Assembly (NCBI GenBank): GCA_004764695.1
Contig: SMSO01000014.1
Location: forward strand, 6,624,029-6,688,028
Length of the DNA: 64,000 nt
Origin: Schizochytrium sp. TIO01
Lineage: Eukaryota > Sar > Bigyra > Thraustochytrida > Thraustochytriidae
Direction of reading: 5' to 3'
Shown: piece after piece, positions 30,139 through 40,580 of the stretch
Layout of the letters: every line of letters starts with the position of its first letter
Numbering within the stretch: position 1 is the stretch's first letter
The notes under the pieces: generated by a model
Database searches by the model: none
What the model was told of the DNA's origin: nothing
The model's input: the letters and a program-made list of their open reading frames with translations, nothing else
Translations under genes and position numbers: made by a program

Positions 30139-31821
30139 TTTAGGAAGTTGAACACAGCTGTGTTTTGCGAGTGATTTCAACTTGCGCTCAGCGACTTTAA
30201 TTCATCAAGAAAATCCTGCGGTGTAGCTTTGGTCATTTGCAGAAACAAACACTGTCATGATTTCCAAGCCAGAAATTCTCTGACTTTAAGTTTGCTCCAG
30301 AGGTTTCTTTACCTCTATCTCGTTGCACTACCTAGGTAGCCATAGAGTAAAATAGAAGCAAACTTATATTTGTAGCTTATACCCAACCTTCTCTATTCGA
30401 TCATGCCACGCTAGTAGCACCTCATCTTATTCGCACTGAGAAGTAAAGTCGCGTAGCGCCGGTTCAGTAGTATGATAGGGGACTGCATGCGAAGCCCCGG
30501 TGTTGAATGTTCTTCAATCCTTTTATTTTTTACTTTAACGCAAGAAGAAAACAACTCGTTTATATCACAATATTATACACTTCAAAGATTTATTTAATGA
30601 AAATGTACCTGCCTGAAGAGGATTAAAACAACTATGAGAAAGGCAGTTGGGGGTTTTCTCTAGGTAGAGAATTCCCATCTTTTTGACACTTCCCTCCCTT
30701 CTTTCTTTCTGGCACATATTTGGTGATTCTCTCGCAGCCTCCGGTAGCTCCGATGTTTGAAAGCCTCTCTGTTTTCACCACGTTGACGGCGTAAAGCAAA
30801 CATCCATCAACTCGACACATCTTTAAAATCCGAAAATCGTCGACTTGTTCTCCATTCTCTCCCAAGCTTTAGTCATATCCAGATGAGTTTTCCACGGATC
30901 CCATCGCAAGCATATTTTGTCATCCGAAATAAAAACCTACTCCTGACAAATAATTATTTTCTTGGACGCTCCACAAAAACACAGTTGCGAGTTTGTGTCG
31001 CTCCAAGACTTCATCTAAGGCAACAAAAGGATTCCATAAGTTCCCATCTGTTATCTCAAATAGACCTCGATAAAAGGATCTTTTCTTGCCTGCTCTTCAT
31101 ACGCCTCAGCAACAAAATCTCAGCATCCTTCTTTTGCTTTACACAACAACTTAATTTCTTATAACTATTTTTTGTAAAAAGCGAAAAAAATCCTTGAAGA
31201 GTAGTTCTTTGCGTTAGCTATCTTCTTCATCTGCACGACCAAAAAGGGATGGTGGCCTCCCTCCTGTCGCTTTCTGCCTTGTTTTTGACCTGGTCAAAGC
31301 ACGAGGCCTCCTCGTCTTTCTTCAAGACCAGACTCCTTTTTAGCGCTCCCAGGATAAATTAGAAACGAAGTGAAAGCACCTTAAACAAAAGAGCAAAACA
31401 CCTTAACACAGGAAAGGAACGAAAGGGAATACCTTCGCCAAAGCCAGCAATCCTTGCAAACCCGCAACACGAGGCAGCGCGCGCGCACGATATCCACGGC
31501 CCCGCGACCTCTTGCGCGCCACACCCTCAACGCATTCGTTGCTTGTGGGCGAGGCTTAGTCTGCAGAGGCACTTGCGAGGCATCGCGAGGAGTCCTCCCA
31601 TTCCTCAGATAGATAGATAGCTGAAGTTACCGTTCCTGATCAGCAGCGCGAGCGAAGACTCAAACTACTCTCTCTCTCTCTCTCTCTCTCTCTTGCTCGA
31701 GTACAAAAGCAAAGCGAAGACGAAGACAAAGACAAAGACAAAGTCAAAGCAAAGGCAATCAACGCGATTGATCAATTCGTGTGCTCCATCCATCAAAGGA
31801 TACACTCACTACTGCAACAGG
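30139..31821. other. Intergenic region ending in a CT microsatellite
   Basis: No gene is recognised. It contains mixed short frames, a (CT)n tract at 31669-31693 and a GACAAA-rich stretch at ~31715-31755, just before the first exon of the LRR relic. The pyrimidine tract may mark that gene's promoter. Confidence 0.45.
31669..31693. repeat. (CT)n microsatellite
   Basis: An uninterrupted CT dinucleotide run upstream of the LRR-relic first exon. A similar CT run occurs at 48315-48334, ahead of the armadillo gene. Confidence 0.9.
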
Positions 31822-32568
31822 ATGACTGAGGTGGCCCAAGAGAATTGAGGACATCAGAGAAGACACGACGGAGATAGAGTAAGTGCACGATGGAGAGGAG
31901 GAGACAGAAGAAGGAGGCATCGCGTGATCGATGTGTTGTAAAAGTTAGCTTTGTAGAAGCAGAATAGTTGTGTAGTGGCACGAATGAAAGAAGCTGGAAA
32001 TGGCGTATACTTACTCTCACTTGTTCACCAACAAATAAACAAACAAACACAGTCTTTTTGAGACCGAGATTGACTCAGAGGATGCAAAGGCCGTCGCAAA
32101 GGCACTCGAGGGATGCAAGAACCTTCAAAGTTTAACGTACGTTTGTGGAATCACCCACGGAAAGCTATGTGTAGCCTCGTAATAGATAGTATCTTTTCAG
32201 TGGTGTTTTTAGTAAGAATCTAAACGAAAGCACTGCTCGCACTACCTACGTAGTGGGTAATTTAGAAAGGAAAAGAACTCTTTCCTTTAAAAAAGAAGAA
32301 GAAGGAGATCTAACCAGCAGTATCTATATAGAATAAGATAGGCAGGAGAAGGTGATTATCTTTTTATGAGGCAGAGGTTTTGAAAAAGAAAAGAAAAGCA
32401 ACCGAATCACTGACTGGAGCTGTCTTTCCCGACAACGAATGAAAAAACAAACTTATTCATTTATACTCACAGTCTCTATTACAGCGGCGTTGATGTTGAG
32501 GGCGCAAAGGCCGTCGCAAAGGCCGTCGCAAAGACACTCGAGGGATGCCAGAACCTTCAAACTTTAGA
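31822..32568 (+). pseudogene. Leucine-rich-repeat gene relic: one LRR per exon, tandemly duplicated
   Basis: Exon 1 (31822-31878) starts MTEVAQE. One extra base then forces a stop, after which the next frame reads IEDIREDTTEIE up to a GTAAGT donor. Exon A (32053-32136) and exon B (32485-32568) are both exactly 84 nt, begin after CAG, end before GTACGT, and each encodes 28 residues. They share the GAKAVAKALEGCxNLQTL type (A: EDAKAVAKALEGCKNLQSL), a ribonuclease-inhibitor-type LRR. The exon phases match, so removal of each intron fuses consecutive repeats in frame. No further exon is found after B. RI-type LRRs are protein-binding scaffolds, and the partner is unknown. I call it a relic because of the shift in exon 1 and the missing 3' end, but base errors or undetected exons could mislead. 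Confidence 0.6.
32053..32330 (+). repeat. LRR exon-intron tandem repeat, copy A
   Basis: The 84-nt exon and its downstream intron share high similarity with 32485-32770: GTACGTTTGTGGAATCA just after the exon, then GAAAGCACTGCT and CTACCTACGTAGT further on. Similarity extends into the intron, showing recent segmental duplication with a period of ~430 bp. Confidence 0.8.
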
Positions 32569-32770
32569 GTACGTTTGTGGAATCATCCACGAGGGAAAGC
32601 TGTCGTAATAGGCAGGACCAACCTTTTTCTTTCTTTCTTTTCAGTGCTTGGTGTTTGTAATAGGGGAAAGGAATCAAATCGAAAGCACTGCTGGTACACT
32701 ACCTACGTAGTTTACTTTATTGGGTACTTTAGAAAGGCAAAAAACTCTTTTCTTTTTTAGAAAGAGAAGA
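32485..32770 (+). repeat. LRR exon-intron tandem repeat, copy B
   Basis: The second copy of the ~430-bp unit. Its exon has an extra internal AVAK duplication compared with copy A, but keeps the 84-nt length because its start differs. Confidence 0.8.
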
Positions 32771-33099
32771 AGGAAGGGCAAAAGGAAATCTATATAATTT
32801 GATAGGCAGCAGCAGCAGAAGAAGAGGCCTTTTGGAAGGGTGCTTTCTCCCTGCAATTCGTTCTTTTGGGGTTAAACAATACCAAACATCCCAAACTAGT
32901 TGCAGCCAACTTTGCCGCCGTCGGGTAAATTATCCGCTAACCCTACAAGTTTTGCGAACCTTCGCAACTATCCTGTATCGCCCATGCGAGTGAGAACGAT
33001 GTCTATCGATCACTACTTGAGTTTTTGCAGCCGTTGAGGCTACACTAAAACTCTGCGTGAACTATCTACTAGAATTGACTTCACGCGTTTACTTCGAGC
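32571..33099. other. Region between LRR relic and kinase-like relic
   Basis: It holds the duplicated intron sequence and about 330 bases without a recognisable exon. No further 84-nt LRR unit is seen. Confidence 0.4.
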
Positions 33100-34410
33100 A
33101 TGGCTGATGTGAATAGGTTAAGTACTGAGGCTTCAGTCGAAAATTCTTTTGAAGCTTTAATGTTTGACGTAGTGTTGGCCATGCAAGAAACTCGCAATAA
33201 AAAGGTACCTGTATTAAAGAGTCTGTACACCTCATCTGTAAGGCAGCCTGCGCTACAAGGCCAGATGGGCTTTGTGATTAGTTATGTTCCCCAAGGAAAT
33301 GATACGCAGTTTAGTTCGTCGCTCATAGAACCTCGGGAACCGTTGATCGCGGGCGAATTCAAAGGTCCTGGCTTTCCAACCATTGATCTCGGTAGTGAAT
33401 ATTGTGACTACGATTGTGACGATGTGCTTGACAACGACACAAAGATCATTCGGTCATTCGTCAACTTTATAAGTATATGTACTTGAATGGTCTTTTTTGG
33501 TTTGCATTTACACGAACTACATGCATACTCATGTTTTCATTTGGGATTGTGCTGCCAATCTACTTATTACTGATCCCGTTACATATAATAGTGTAGGAGA
33601 CATAGAGAATGGAAGAATCAGCATGATGCAGCTTGTTTCACTTGCTATTCTTCTATTCTTAGAACGCAGATCGATATTGGACCTATTGAAGATTTGGTTA
33701 TGGTTCCCTGTGGTGATGAAAAAGAAGGACACAGAGACCGAAGTCGTCGAGAACTACCAGGTGAATGTAGGAGTGATCGGGACGTCAAGCATGATGATAA
33801 ATCAGACGATAAATCAGAACTGCAAGAGATTACACAAAGGATGGTAAAGCGGTTGACCTCTCGAGGTAATACGTTGTAAGGAGTATAGTGAGCTCGCAGA
33901 AGGCTGCACAGGACCATTATCTCGCTTTCATTTCCCCCCACTAGGAAAAGAAAAGATCGACAATATCGTGAAGGTACTGGACATGTTTAAACAAGAAGAT
34001 CGGATTCCTGAATTTACACATAAAGCTGAAATTTATGAGCAATTAGAATCGCTACAAGGAGAAGATATCCCCGACTTCATCGATCATGGTAGATTTGATG
34101 ATCATGTTCTGTACGGTTTAGGAAGCAATGTATTCTGGTGAGTCATTGTCACCTGAAGTCATCACTGAGGACTTTGTGGAAAAGGCAATGGTGGAATGCT
34201 CTCGGTAAAATCCACCCCTTGGTGTGTTGCACGGTGATGTGGTGGCTCGCAATGGGCTATGCAATAAGGAAATTTAGAGGCCTGTCATTATCGACTTTGG
34301 CATGGCTAAGCGCAAGACAGACATGAGTGAGGAAGCCCTCGGTTGATCTGCAGATACGGAGATTGCTGAACTTCGACATAAGTTGAAGACAGTAAGAACA
34401 AATCAGTCTT
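33100..34410 (+). pseudogene. Degenerate protein-kinase-like gene
   Basis: An ATG ORF of ~124 codons (33100-33472) ends at a GTATATGT donor-like site. An acceptor after TATTCTTAG (~33661) leads into TQIDIGPIEDLVMVPCGDE. Later pieces in shifting frames read GKEKIDNIVKVLDMFKQ, EIYEQLESLQGEDIPDFIDH, SGESLSPEVITEDFVEKAM, GVLHGDVVARN (~34218-34250) and RPVIIDFGMAKRKTDM (~34280-34325). HGDxxxRN and IIDFGMA are the catalytic-loop and DFG motifs of the atypical kinase-like family common in fungi and oomycetes. In-frame TAA and TAG stops and at least two shifts break the frame, so it is a pseudogene. It lies directly downstream of the LRR relic on the same strand, and the two may once have been one gene. 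Confidence 0.6.
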
Positions 34411-34976
34411 AAAAAGAGCCTGTGATACGCAACTTCTTCTTGTACGCTCCCATCAATGATTGGATACTATGATACTAAGATTGAGAAGTTTTCTGCATTT
34501 TGATTTTGCACAAGGACTACATGTAAAGCAGGAGCAGGAGTAGTATTACAGATAATCCATTCTCCACACCTATGACCTGGTAATAGGATATTAACTCTGT
34601 CGTGGCCACTATCTACTATTACATAGTAGATCAATTGTAAAATGAGACTCCGAACATAAGCTGTTGCACTCCAAACAACTTTTGAAAGCTAGAATGATAC
34701 CATCAAATAAATGTAATCAGTAATCACATAGCAACCAGCTGCATACCTTCATTGTAGCTTGCAACCAAAAGTGCTCCCAAAAATCAAAGCAGAAATATTA
34801 CATGTGTAATATATAAGCGACAAAGGCTGGCATATTCCTATTTCTGAAGAGTCTAGCTCATGTTTGGTTAATATTTGTCTACACATGTCATATATGTAAA
34901 CACTTCAATTTAATCAATTCATTCGGGGTCATTTAGAAAGAAAACATATAAATTTAAAATCAACACGTAAGACTTA
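34411..34976. other. AT-rich 3' flank of the dynein intermediate chain gene
   Basis: No ORF or motif is recognised. It presumably holds the 3' UTR of the minus-strand dynein intermediate chain gene. Confidence 0.4.
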
Positions 34977-36914
34977 TTATTCCTTGTGCTCTGTACTGCT
35001 ACCATCTTCGCCATCATAGCCGGAGGCAAGCAGTTCGGAAGCATCCTCTGCAGAGCCTCCAGGTGCATCGACAGATTTAGGAGATGCTGCAGCGGGCGAA
35101 CTGCTGTTCTTTGATGCGTCAGAAGTAACGCCAGGTTGGGCAGCACTCATTTGTGCCGCGGCTGCGGAGGCAAGGTTGGCGGCTTCAATTGGGTCCTCAT
35201 CAGACTGTACAATCTTCAAAAAATCTTCATCAATTTTTTGCAAGAGCTTGGTCATTTCTGCCTGTGCTTCATCATCGTCATTAAGACCTGTTTGGACCTG
35301 CTGTTGGGTTGCTTGCTGTGAGATTTTTTGCTGCTTTCGTGCAATTTCACGCGAGCGAATTTCCAGATTTTTCTCGCGCTTGGTCTCACGTTCAAACATT
35401 CCTGAAATTGCAAGTTTCTCGTTTGACTGCTGAAGAGCCAGGGAATCACAAACTTGTAAAAGTGAAACTGTACCATTTCGATCTCCAACGCCCATGAGTT
35501 TACCCTGTGCGTGTACCGAGATAGAGGAGAGTGGGGCGTCACTGACTTTGTGACTGTATGCGACCTCGTTCTGTCGATAAAAGTAATCCCAAAAATCAAC
35601 AACACCATCTTCACGGGTAACATAGAACACACCGGGTCGTGTAGGGCTCCAACATCCACCTGTGAGGTACGCCGGGTGGTACTTGGTCGTAAGAATAGGT
35701 GTTTTGAGATCCTCCATCCAGATACGTGCAGTCCAATCGCCCACAGTAAGAAAGAACTTGGAGTGCACTGGGTTTCGTTGGATAGAGTAAATTGGCCCAT
35801 GATGACGACCTGCCATAGTGTCATACACGGTAATGCCGTTGTTGACCTTTTTATTGCGCAAATTCACCGACATAACCACACCTTGCTCTGTACCAACAAG
35901 ATACTTGGAGGGCCCGGCTTCTTGGTTGTATTCCATGGATGTGGCTCCTAGCGTAGTATTTGGTAGGTGCGGGTGTTTTCCAGTATTGAGCTCGATACGC
36001 TCTAATGGCTCACGCAAGCGACGTGTATCCCACCAAAGCATTGTTCCATCACTCGAACAACTTGCGCAGAGGTTGCCGGTCTTTGATGAGGTCCAGAAAA
36101 CGTCATAGACTGGGTCATGATGAGAGTTCTCAATAACAGAAGTTTCACAAGGCTTAGAGCCGCTTTTACGAGAATCAAAAAATGTGATGAGACCATTGTA
36201 AGAGCCACCAACCAACTGTTCGGGCTGCTTAGGATTATAACGCAAACAGCACAGCGGTGAGCTAGGTAAGAGCTCCATCTCTGGGGTGTTCGGGTTTGTA
36301 ACATCCCAAATATAGCTTTGCATGGGAAGGGCTGCGGAGTCGCCAAGGAATCTAGGGTCCTGGAAACGAAGAACACTATACGTGACTGCAAGGCGGTTGC
36401 TGTCAGGTTGCCAATCAATGCTAGTTGCTGTGCGTCGTACCTCGCTAGGGTCGCGAAATACAGCTAGACCTTTAGCAGAGGGCGGTTCGCTGCTATGATC
36501 AATCCAGGTACCCTCAAAGTACTCCTCGTAGATATCAATTGTATTGTTTTGCATTGCGGCTCGCTCAATGACCGGCCCAAGACCTTTGACCGTTTGCTTA
36601 AAATCTTCAGTCTTTTCAACCTTTTTGCGGTAGCGTAATACATCTCCTTTCTCTGAAGGATCGATGTCCTTCGGCCAGCCACCTTCGCGATGCGTCATAT
36701 TCATTGTCTGTGTCTTAGATACCAGAGTGGACACAGAGCTGAGACTCATCTCTGATGTCGTATCCAGCTCAATGCTACAAGGGTTCTCCTCAATATAGTT
36801 ATCCTCCAGCGGTCGGTCGCTGCCGAAGTACTCGAGCTCGTTCACATAGGTCTCTCGCAAGTAACTTGTGTCCCGACCAAATTTCTTGCGCAACTCTACA
36901 ATAGAGCTCTCCAT
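34977..36914 (-). CDS. DNAI2: Axonemal outer-arm dynein intermediate chain 2 (DNAI2/IC69/ODA6)
   Basis: A 645-residue intronless protein from the ATG at 36914. The N-terminus carries MNMTHREGGWPKDID, typical of DNAI2/IC69. A second conserved segment, IYEEYFEGTWIDHS, follows near residue 130. WD40 repeats span ~160-510, with units such as GNLCASCSSDGTMLWWDTR and KFFLTVGDWTARIWMEDL. The C-terminus is a Lys/Gln-rich helix, then an Ala/Ser-rich acidic tail. This chain pairs with DNAI1/IC78 at the base of the outer dynein arm and is required for ciliary beating. Its presence, with the ODA1-like gene ~5 kb away, shows the organism makes motile flagella. It is divergent from the TPR gene at 37528. 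Confidence 0.93.
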   Translation of the reverse strand: MESSIVELRKKFGRDTSYLRETYVNELEYFGSDRPLEDNYIEENPCSIELDTTSEMSLSSVSTLVSKTQTMNMTHREGGWPKDIDPSEKGDVLRYRKKVEKTEDFKQTVKGLGPVIERAAMQNNTIDIYEEYFEGTWIDHSSEPPSAKGLAVFRDPSEVRRTATSIDWQPDSNRLAVTYSVLRFQDPRFLGDSAALPMQSYIWDVTNPNTPEMELLPSSPLCCLRYNPKQPEQLVGGSYNGLITFFDSRKSGSKPCETSVIENSHHDPVYDVFWTSSKTGNLCASCSSDGTMLWWDTRRLREPLERIELNTGKHPHLPNTTLGATSMEYNQEAGPSKYLVGTEQGVVMSVNLRNKKVNNGITVYDTMAGRHHGPIYSIQRNPVHSKFFLTVGDWTARIWMEDLKTPILTTKYHPAYLTGGCWSPTRPGVFYVTREDGVVDFWDYFYRQNEVAYSHKVSDAPLSSISVHAQGKLMGVGDRNGTVSLLQVCDSLALQQSNEKLAISGMFERETKREKNLEIRSREIARKQQKISQQATQQQVQTGLNDDDEAQAEMTKLLQKIDEDFLKIVQSDEDPIEAANLASAAAAQMSAAQPGVTSDASKNSSSPAAASPKSVDAPGGSAEDASELLASGYDGEDGSSTEHKE

Positions 36915-37527
36915 GGTGCTGTCAACGGGTTGATTTGAGTAAAGGAAGGATTTTCGTCAATTTCCGACGCCCAGCCGTCAGCTGAAAACTCCTGAAGGTT
37001 CTGCGCACCGTATGCCAGTCTCCTCGCTAAGCGCTGCAACAGTTCCGAGGAAACTAAAAGTCTCAGTGCAGCGTCAAGGAACTGCCAAGCTCTTAGACCT
37101 CACAAACGATGGTCTTTGACGGCCACTGGGCCTCTGTAAGTGCCTCCGCGCGTTGTCCTTGAGCGCAGAGCGGTGATTTGCCACAGCAAATCGAGGTCTG
37201 CCGAAGTAGTAGTCCCAGCACCTCGCCCACTCGTAACATTGTATATTGTAAACTACTAAGACTCCAACGTCAGAACCTTGGGCCACAACGGTTCTCAGCA
37301 GCTAAGAATTAATAACTTTAGTTACTCAGTGAGTACTTAGGTCCCTAGGTACATACTGTATATAAACAACATGAAAGAAGTAAGGGAGCTTTCCATTGCG
37401 TCGATGCAGAATCGCAAGTAATCTGGCTTGACGGTTCGAGGCAACTCAGAGCGAGGTTTCGAGGTGCCCTGGGGTGCGGTGAAGTTCTGGTTTATAAAAG
37501 AAGCTTCGGGCCGTTGCTGCGAGCACC
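36915..37527. promoter_or_regulatory. Divergent promoter region between DNAI2 and a TPR gene
   Basis: A 613-bp spacer separates two divergent ATGs, so it must carry both 5' ends. No TATA box or named element is assigned. Shared regulation of the two genes is inference from the geometry. Confidence 0.4.
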
Positions 37528-37869
37528 ATGGCACCACCTGGAGCTCCAGGATCAGCAACGACTGTGAAAGATGTACTCATGCAGCGCGTGGGGTTTTATC
37601 CGACGAATCCGGTTGCGTGGATGTATGCGGCTCGAGGCTTGTACAAACTTGGTGATTATCATCTATGCATCGAGGCGCTTTCGCACTGTTTGAGGAATCC
37701 GAAAACGCTCAAGGAAGCACAACATTTACTCGGTTTCTCGTTGATGCACACGAAGCAGTATGAAGCGGCAGCAGCAGCTTTTAACAAATCGGTAAAGATG
37801 GGCAATGAGACAGATTGGCAACCGCTCATCGAGCTCTACCTCGAGCACCCAAACCTAGAGCAGCGATGA
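37528..37869 (+). CDS. Short TPR-repeat protein
   Basis: A 113-residue protein starting at an ATG in good context (CACCATGG). Residues ~28-100 form about two tetratricopeptide repeats (WMYAARGLYKLGDYHLCIEAL; HLLGFSLMHTKQYEAAAAAF) and a capping helix. There is no signal peptide or enzyme motif. TPRs mediate protein-protein contacts. The divergent arrangement with DNAI2 hints at a flagellar or dynein-assembly role, but nothing in the sequence proves it. Confidence 0.7.
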   Translation: MAPPGAPGSATTVKDVLMQRVGFYPTNPVAWMYAARGLYKLGDYHLCIEALSHCLRNPKTLKEAQHLLGFSLMHTKQYEAAAAAFNKSVKMGNETDWQPLIELYLEHPNLEQR

Positions 37870-38926
37870 TGATTGAGCTGTCCATTTTTAAAACTTTTCG
37901 CTTTTCTTAATAATGACGGATGAAGTTTGAAGCATATTGGGCTTGAACTGGGCATATCCATGTGTAAACGTTGAGAGCTGGTTTTTATTCAGAGATTATG
38001 CTGAGTAGAAATATTTTTTTGGTAACAATTCTTGTATTTGTTCGAATACGCATATACATCTACATAGATTTACCCACTCACAGGTTATGTAGGAAAGAAG
38101 AAACGACCAAGTGACTCAACACTGCGTGTCTTTGGGACAGGTTTGTTGCTTTGCTAAAACCTATCAACTTATTGTCTGATGACCTGAAGATCTTTTTCAT
38201 TTAAAAGTAAACCTCCATTGCGCCTGTGCGAGAAGAGTTAGGTTGGCATTGGTATTTTCGGTGGATCATGGTACATCTAAAACGTTGAAAGGGGTCCAAT
38301 CAGCCTAATTAAGGATGGTAGAAACTATCTGACCACCGTTAAGGGCCGAGTGGTTTGAATAAAGCTTATTGCCTGCGCCAATTCATCAGTAATCCTGGCA
38401 ACTAAAAGTGACAAGTACATCTTTATGACCATTAAAAGCAATTTGTATAGTCTCATTAGCATCTGGTCTTTATTTTTCAAAGTATGTTCACCGTTGATGA
38501 TTTAGTGAAGTGCCTTTCTGCTTATCTTCTGTTTTAAAATATTCATCACATCTTAGCTTGTTTTGGGGTGTCCACAAAATTCCCGTCATACAGGTATACA
38601 AGTGGTGTATAAATGCATATGATCATTAACCTCTTTATCGATTGTGCTTTTCCTTGAAAGCGTTGTGACCGCTACACATATATCTCTTCTCCATCCCAGG
38701 AGAAAAGAACTGAATAGAGTTCCTGAGATCTAAAAAATACAAAAATGATTCCTTTTTAAGTTTATATTCAAGATTAAAGTTCCAGTGTAGTGACCGATCA
38801 ATCGGTATACATGACAAAAGGAACCGTGACGAGAGGGGAGGAATCGAAAACAGAATGTAGAAAGAGCATCCTCTGAATGGAATAAACGGCTGATCTGGCG
38901 AGAGGTTGAAAATCAAGCAGGCTTGG
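37870..38926. other. Convergent intergenic region
   Basis: About 1 kb of AT-rich sequence between the TPR gene and the lipase stop. Only short frames without motifs are present. Confidence 0.5.
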
Positions 38927-39799
38927 CTATAACTGAAGGGCAAATCTTTCAGCTTTATGAACCTCCTCCAGTATTTTGGAGGTTAGCCAAGCTTGATATG
39001 ATGCGAGGTAATGTTCAGTCATCTCGTAAACATTGTAGGCCATCTTTGGTGCGTCGCGTTCAGGGGGATATCCGCACTCACGGCAATAAACTGTACCAAA
39101 GTGTTCAAAACGGAGCCACCATGGCGGCATACTGGGAACTGTATCTGCGCCATTTATGAGTCGAATTTGCTTAAACTTATCATGCACGAGATCACTTAAG
39201 CTAGTCTCCAGTGTACGAGGGCTGCCAAACGTGATAAGAGTAAGCTGGGAAGCAGGCACGATCTCATCAAGGTAAAGAGCTGCAGCTATTATCTGTGCAA
39301 TAGCGCCACCCCGGGAGTGTCCAACAACAATGACATCATCACGTGCGAGGTCGCACTTTCTTTGCATGCGGCGGAGGACTTCAAAACGCATTTCGTTAAA
39401 AGATTCTACAAATTCGCGCAGCCCAAGACCAATTCGTTTCCACGAAAGGCACCCGTGCTCTGGCAGGCCCACTCTGTTCCCGATGCGGCACTTAAACCCT
39501 GCAATGGATCCCTTGACAAAGGACATTCCAGCTGCCCATTTGTTGATGTCTTCTGAATCCTTCGCCATGATGTAGCACTTATACTGCGACCTGTGAACCT
39601 CCACAATATCCCCATTCGCAATAATAGGTTTATAAAACTTGGACATTTCTTTTGCAGCTGCCGCAGCGAGAGCCTCGTCTGCCAGACTTTCATCCAAGGT
39701 ATATTCTTCAGACCCAGCTTGAGCGATTGTGACGGCCAGTAGCACCACAAGTAACAGCAGTACACCTCTCAAAGTTCGTTTTCCACGGGATTCCCTCAT
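38927..39799 (-). CDS. Secreted class-3 (fungal-type) lipase
   Basis: A 290-residue ATG-initiated protein. An N-terminal Arg-rich start and hydrophobic stretch ending near AQA (~residues 1-30) form a likely signal peptide. The nucleophile elbow VVGHSRGGA (~residue 157-165, serine as nucleophile) is the class-3 lipase motif. FGSPRT follows ~30 residues later, as in the family. NGADTVPSMPP holds the probable catalytic aspartate. EHYLASY near the C-terminus holds a candidate histidine. Four or more cysteines suit an extracellular protein. The family hydrolyses acylglycerols or phospholipids, and the exact substrate is unknown. Secretion would suit osmotrophic feeding. Confidence 0.83.
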   Translation of the reverse strand: MRESRGKRTLRGVLLLLVVLLAVTIAQAGSEEYTLDESLADEALAAAAAKEMSKFYKPIIANGDIVEVHRSQYKCYIMAKDSEDINKWAAGMSFVKGSIAGFKCRIGNRVGLPEHGCLSWKRIGLGLREFVESFNEMRFEVLRRMQRKCDLARDDVIVVGHSRGGAIAQIIAAALYLDEIVPASQLTLITFGSPRTLETSLSDLVHDKFKQIRLINGADTVPSMPPWWLRFEHFGTVYCRECGYPPERDAPKMAYNVYEMTEHYLASYQAWLTSKILEEVHKAERFALQL

Positions 39800-40580
39800 C
39801 GGTCCTGTTCCGACTTCAAGCGCCTTTGGGCTATCACAAGTTCAGAATAACGTCTGATTTAGCGCCGTCGACACTATCTCCAACCTGTCCTTCGAGCACG
39901 CCCTCCTCGCAGCCCTTCTCGAGTGTCCTTGACTCAAAGTACAGTGCCCTCAAAATCGACTAATCCCAAATCCTCAAAAGCTAGTTTCTATAACCCTTGA
40001 GAACCTTCGCAACAGGTCTGAGGGGTATCCAACGGCGGTCTGTGGGCCAAAGCAGACGCCGTCGCTGCTGTCGCAGCCCAAAGGTTGAATCCGACGGTTC
40101 GGGTTTAGTAGTTGATTGATTGATTGTTTGTTTGTTTGTTTGTTTAGTGGCCTGTACCTCCTGTACATGTACAGCTCTCGTTTTTCAGGTATTTCCTTTC
40201 TTTTTCTTTCAGAGCAAAAATGTTAAAAAACTTGAAATAAATGAGTGTGAAACCATACAAATCAGAGTCACCCCAAACAGCCCAAACAAAGCAATCACCT
40301 CAATCTTCTGCGTTCAATAAGAAGGCCAGAAGTTCGTCAGGGATACTTGTAGCGTCTGCTTACACGACGGCTGTTTTGCAGATCACTCGGGTCGGCCGTA
40401 CTTTCGATGGAGCTCATGGATGCATGCGGAAAGAATGCCGTTCATTCGTTCATGCTGATCTATCGAACGATGAAAAGCTTTTACTCGTACATAATTTAAT
40501 TTGGAAACTAAAAATAAATAAATAATTCGTTACTCAATGAAACAAAAATTATAGAATTATAGGGTAGCAATCGAATCATG
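39800..40580. other. Upstream region of the lipase gene
   Basis: It contains the lipase 5' flank and a tetranucleotide tract of GATT then GTTT units at about 40112-40145. No gene is recognised. Confidence 0.45.
40112..40145. repeat. (TTGA)n-(TTTG)n tetranucleotide repeat
   Basis: Perfect TTGA units are followed by TTTG units, ~310 bases upstream of the lipase ATG. Related arrays occur near 9740, 48100 and 61060-61180, also upstream of genes. Confidence 0.85.

Noticed and set aside
33100-34410. Alternative genetic code (reassigned TAA/TAG) to explain the kinase-like stops
   Set aside because: Frameshifts occur as well as stops, and the intact genes here terminate normally at TAA, TAG and TGA.
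37425-37450. GGTTCGAGGC-like tRNA T-arm
   Set aside because: No acceptor stem, anticodon arm or D-arm pairs around it; no tRNA gene is supported anywhere in the window.
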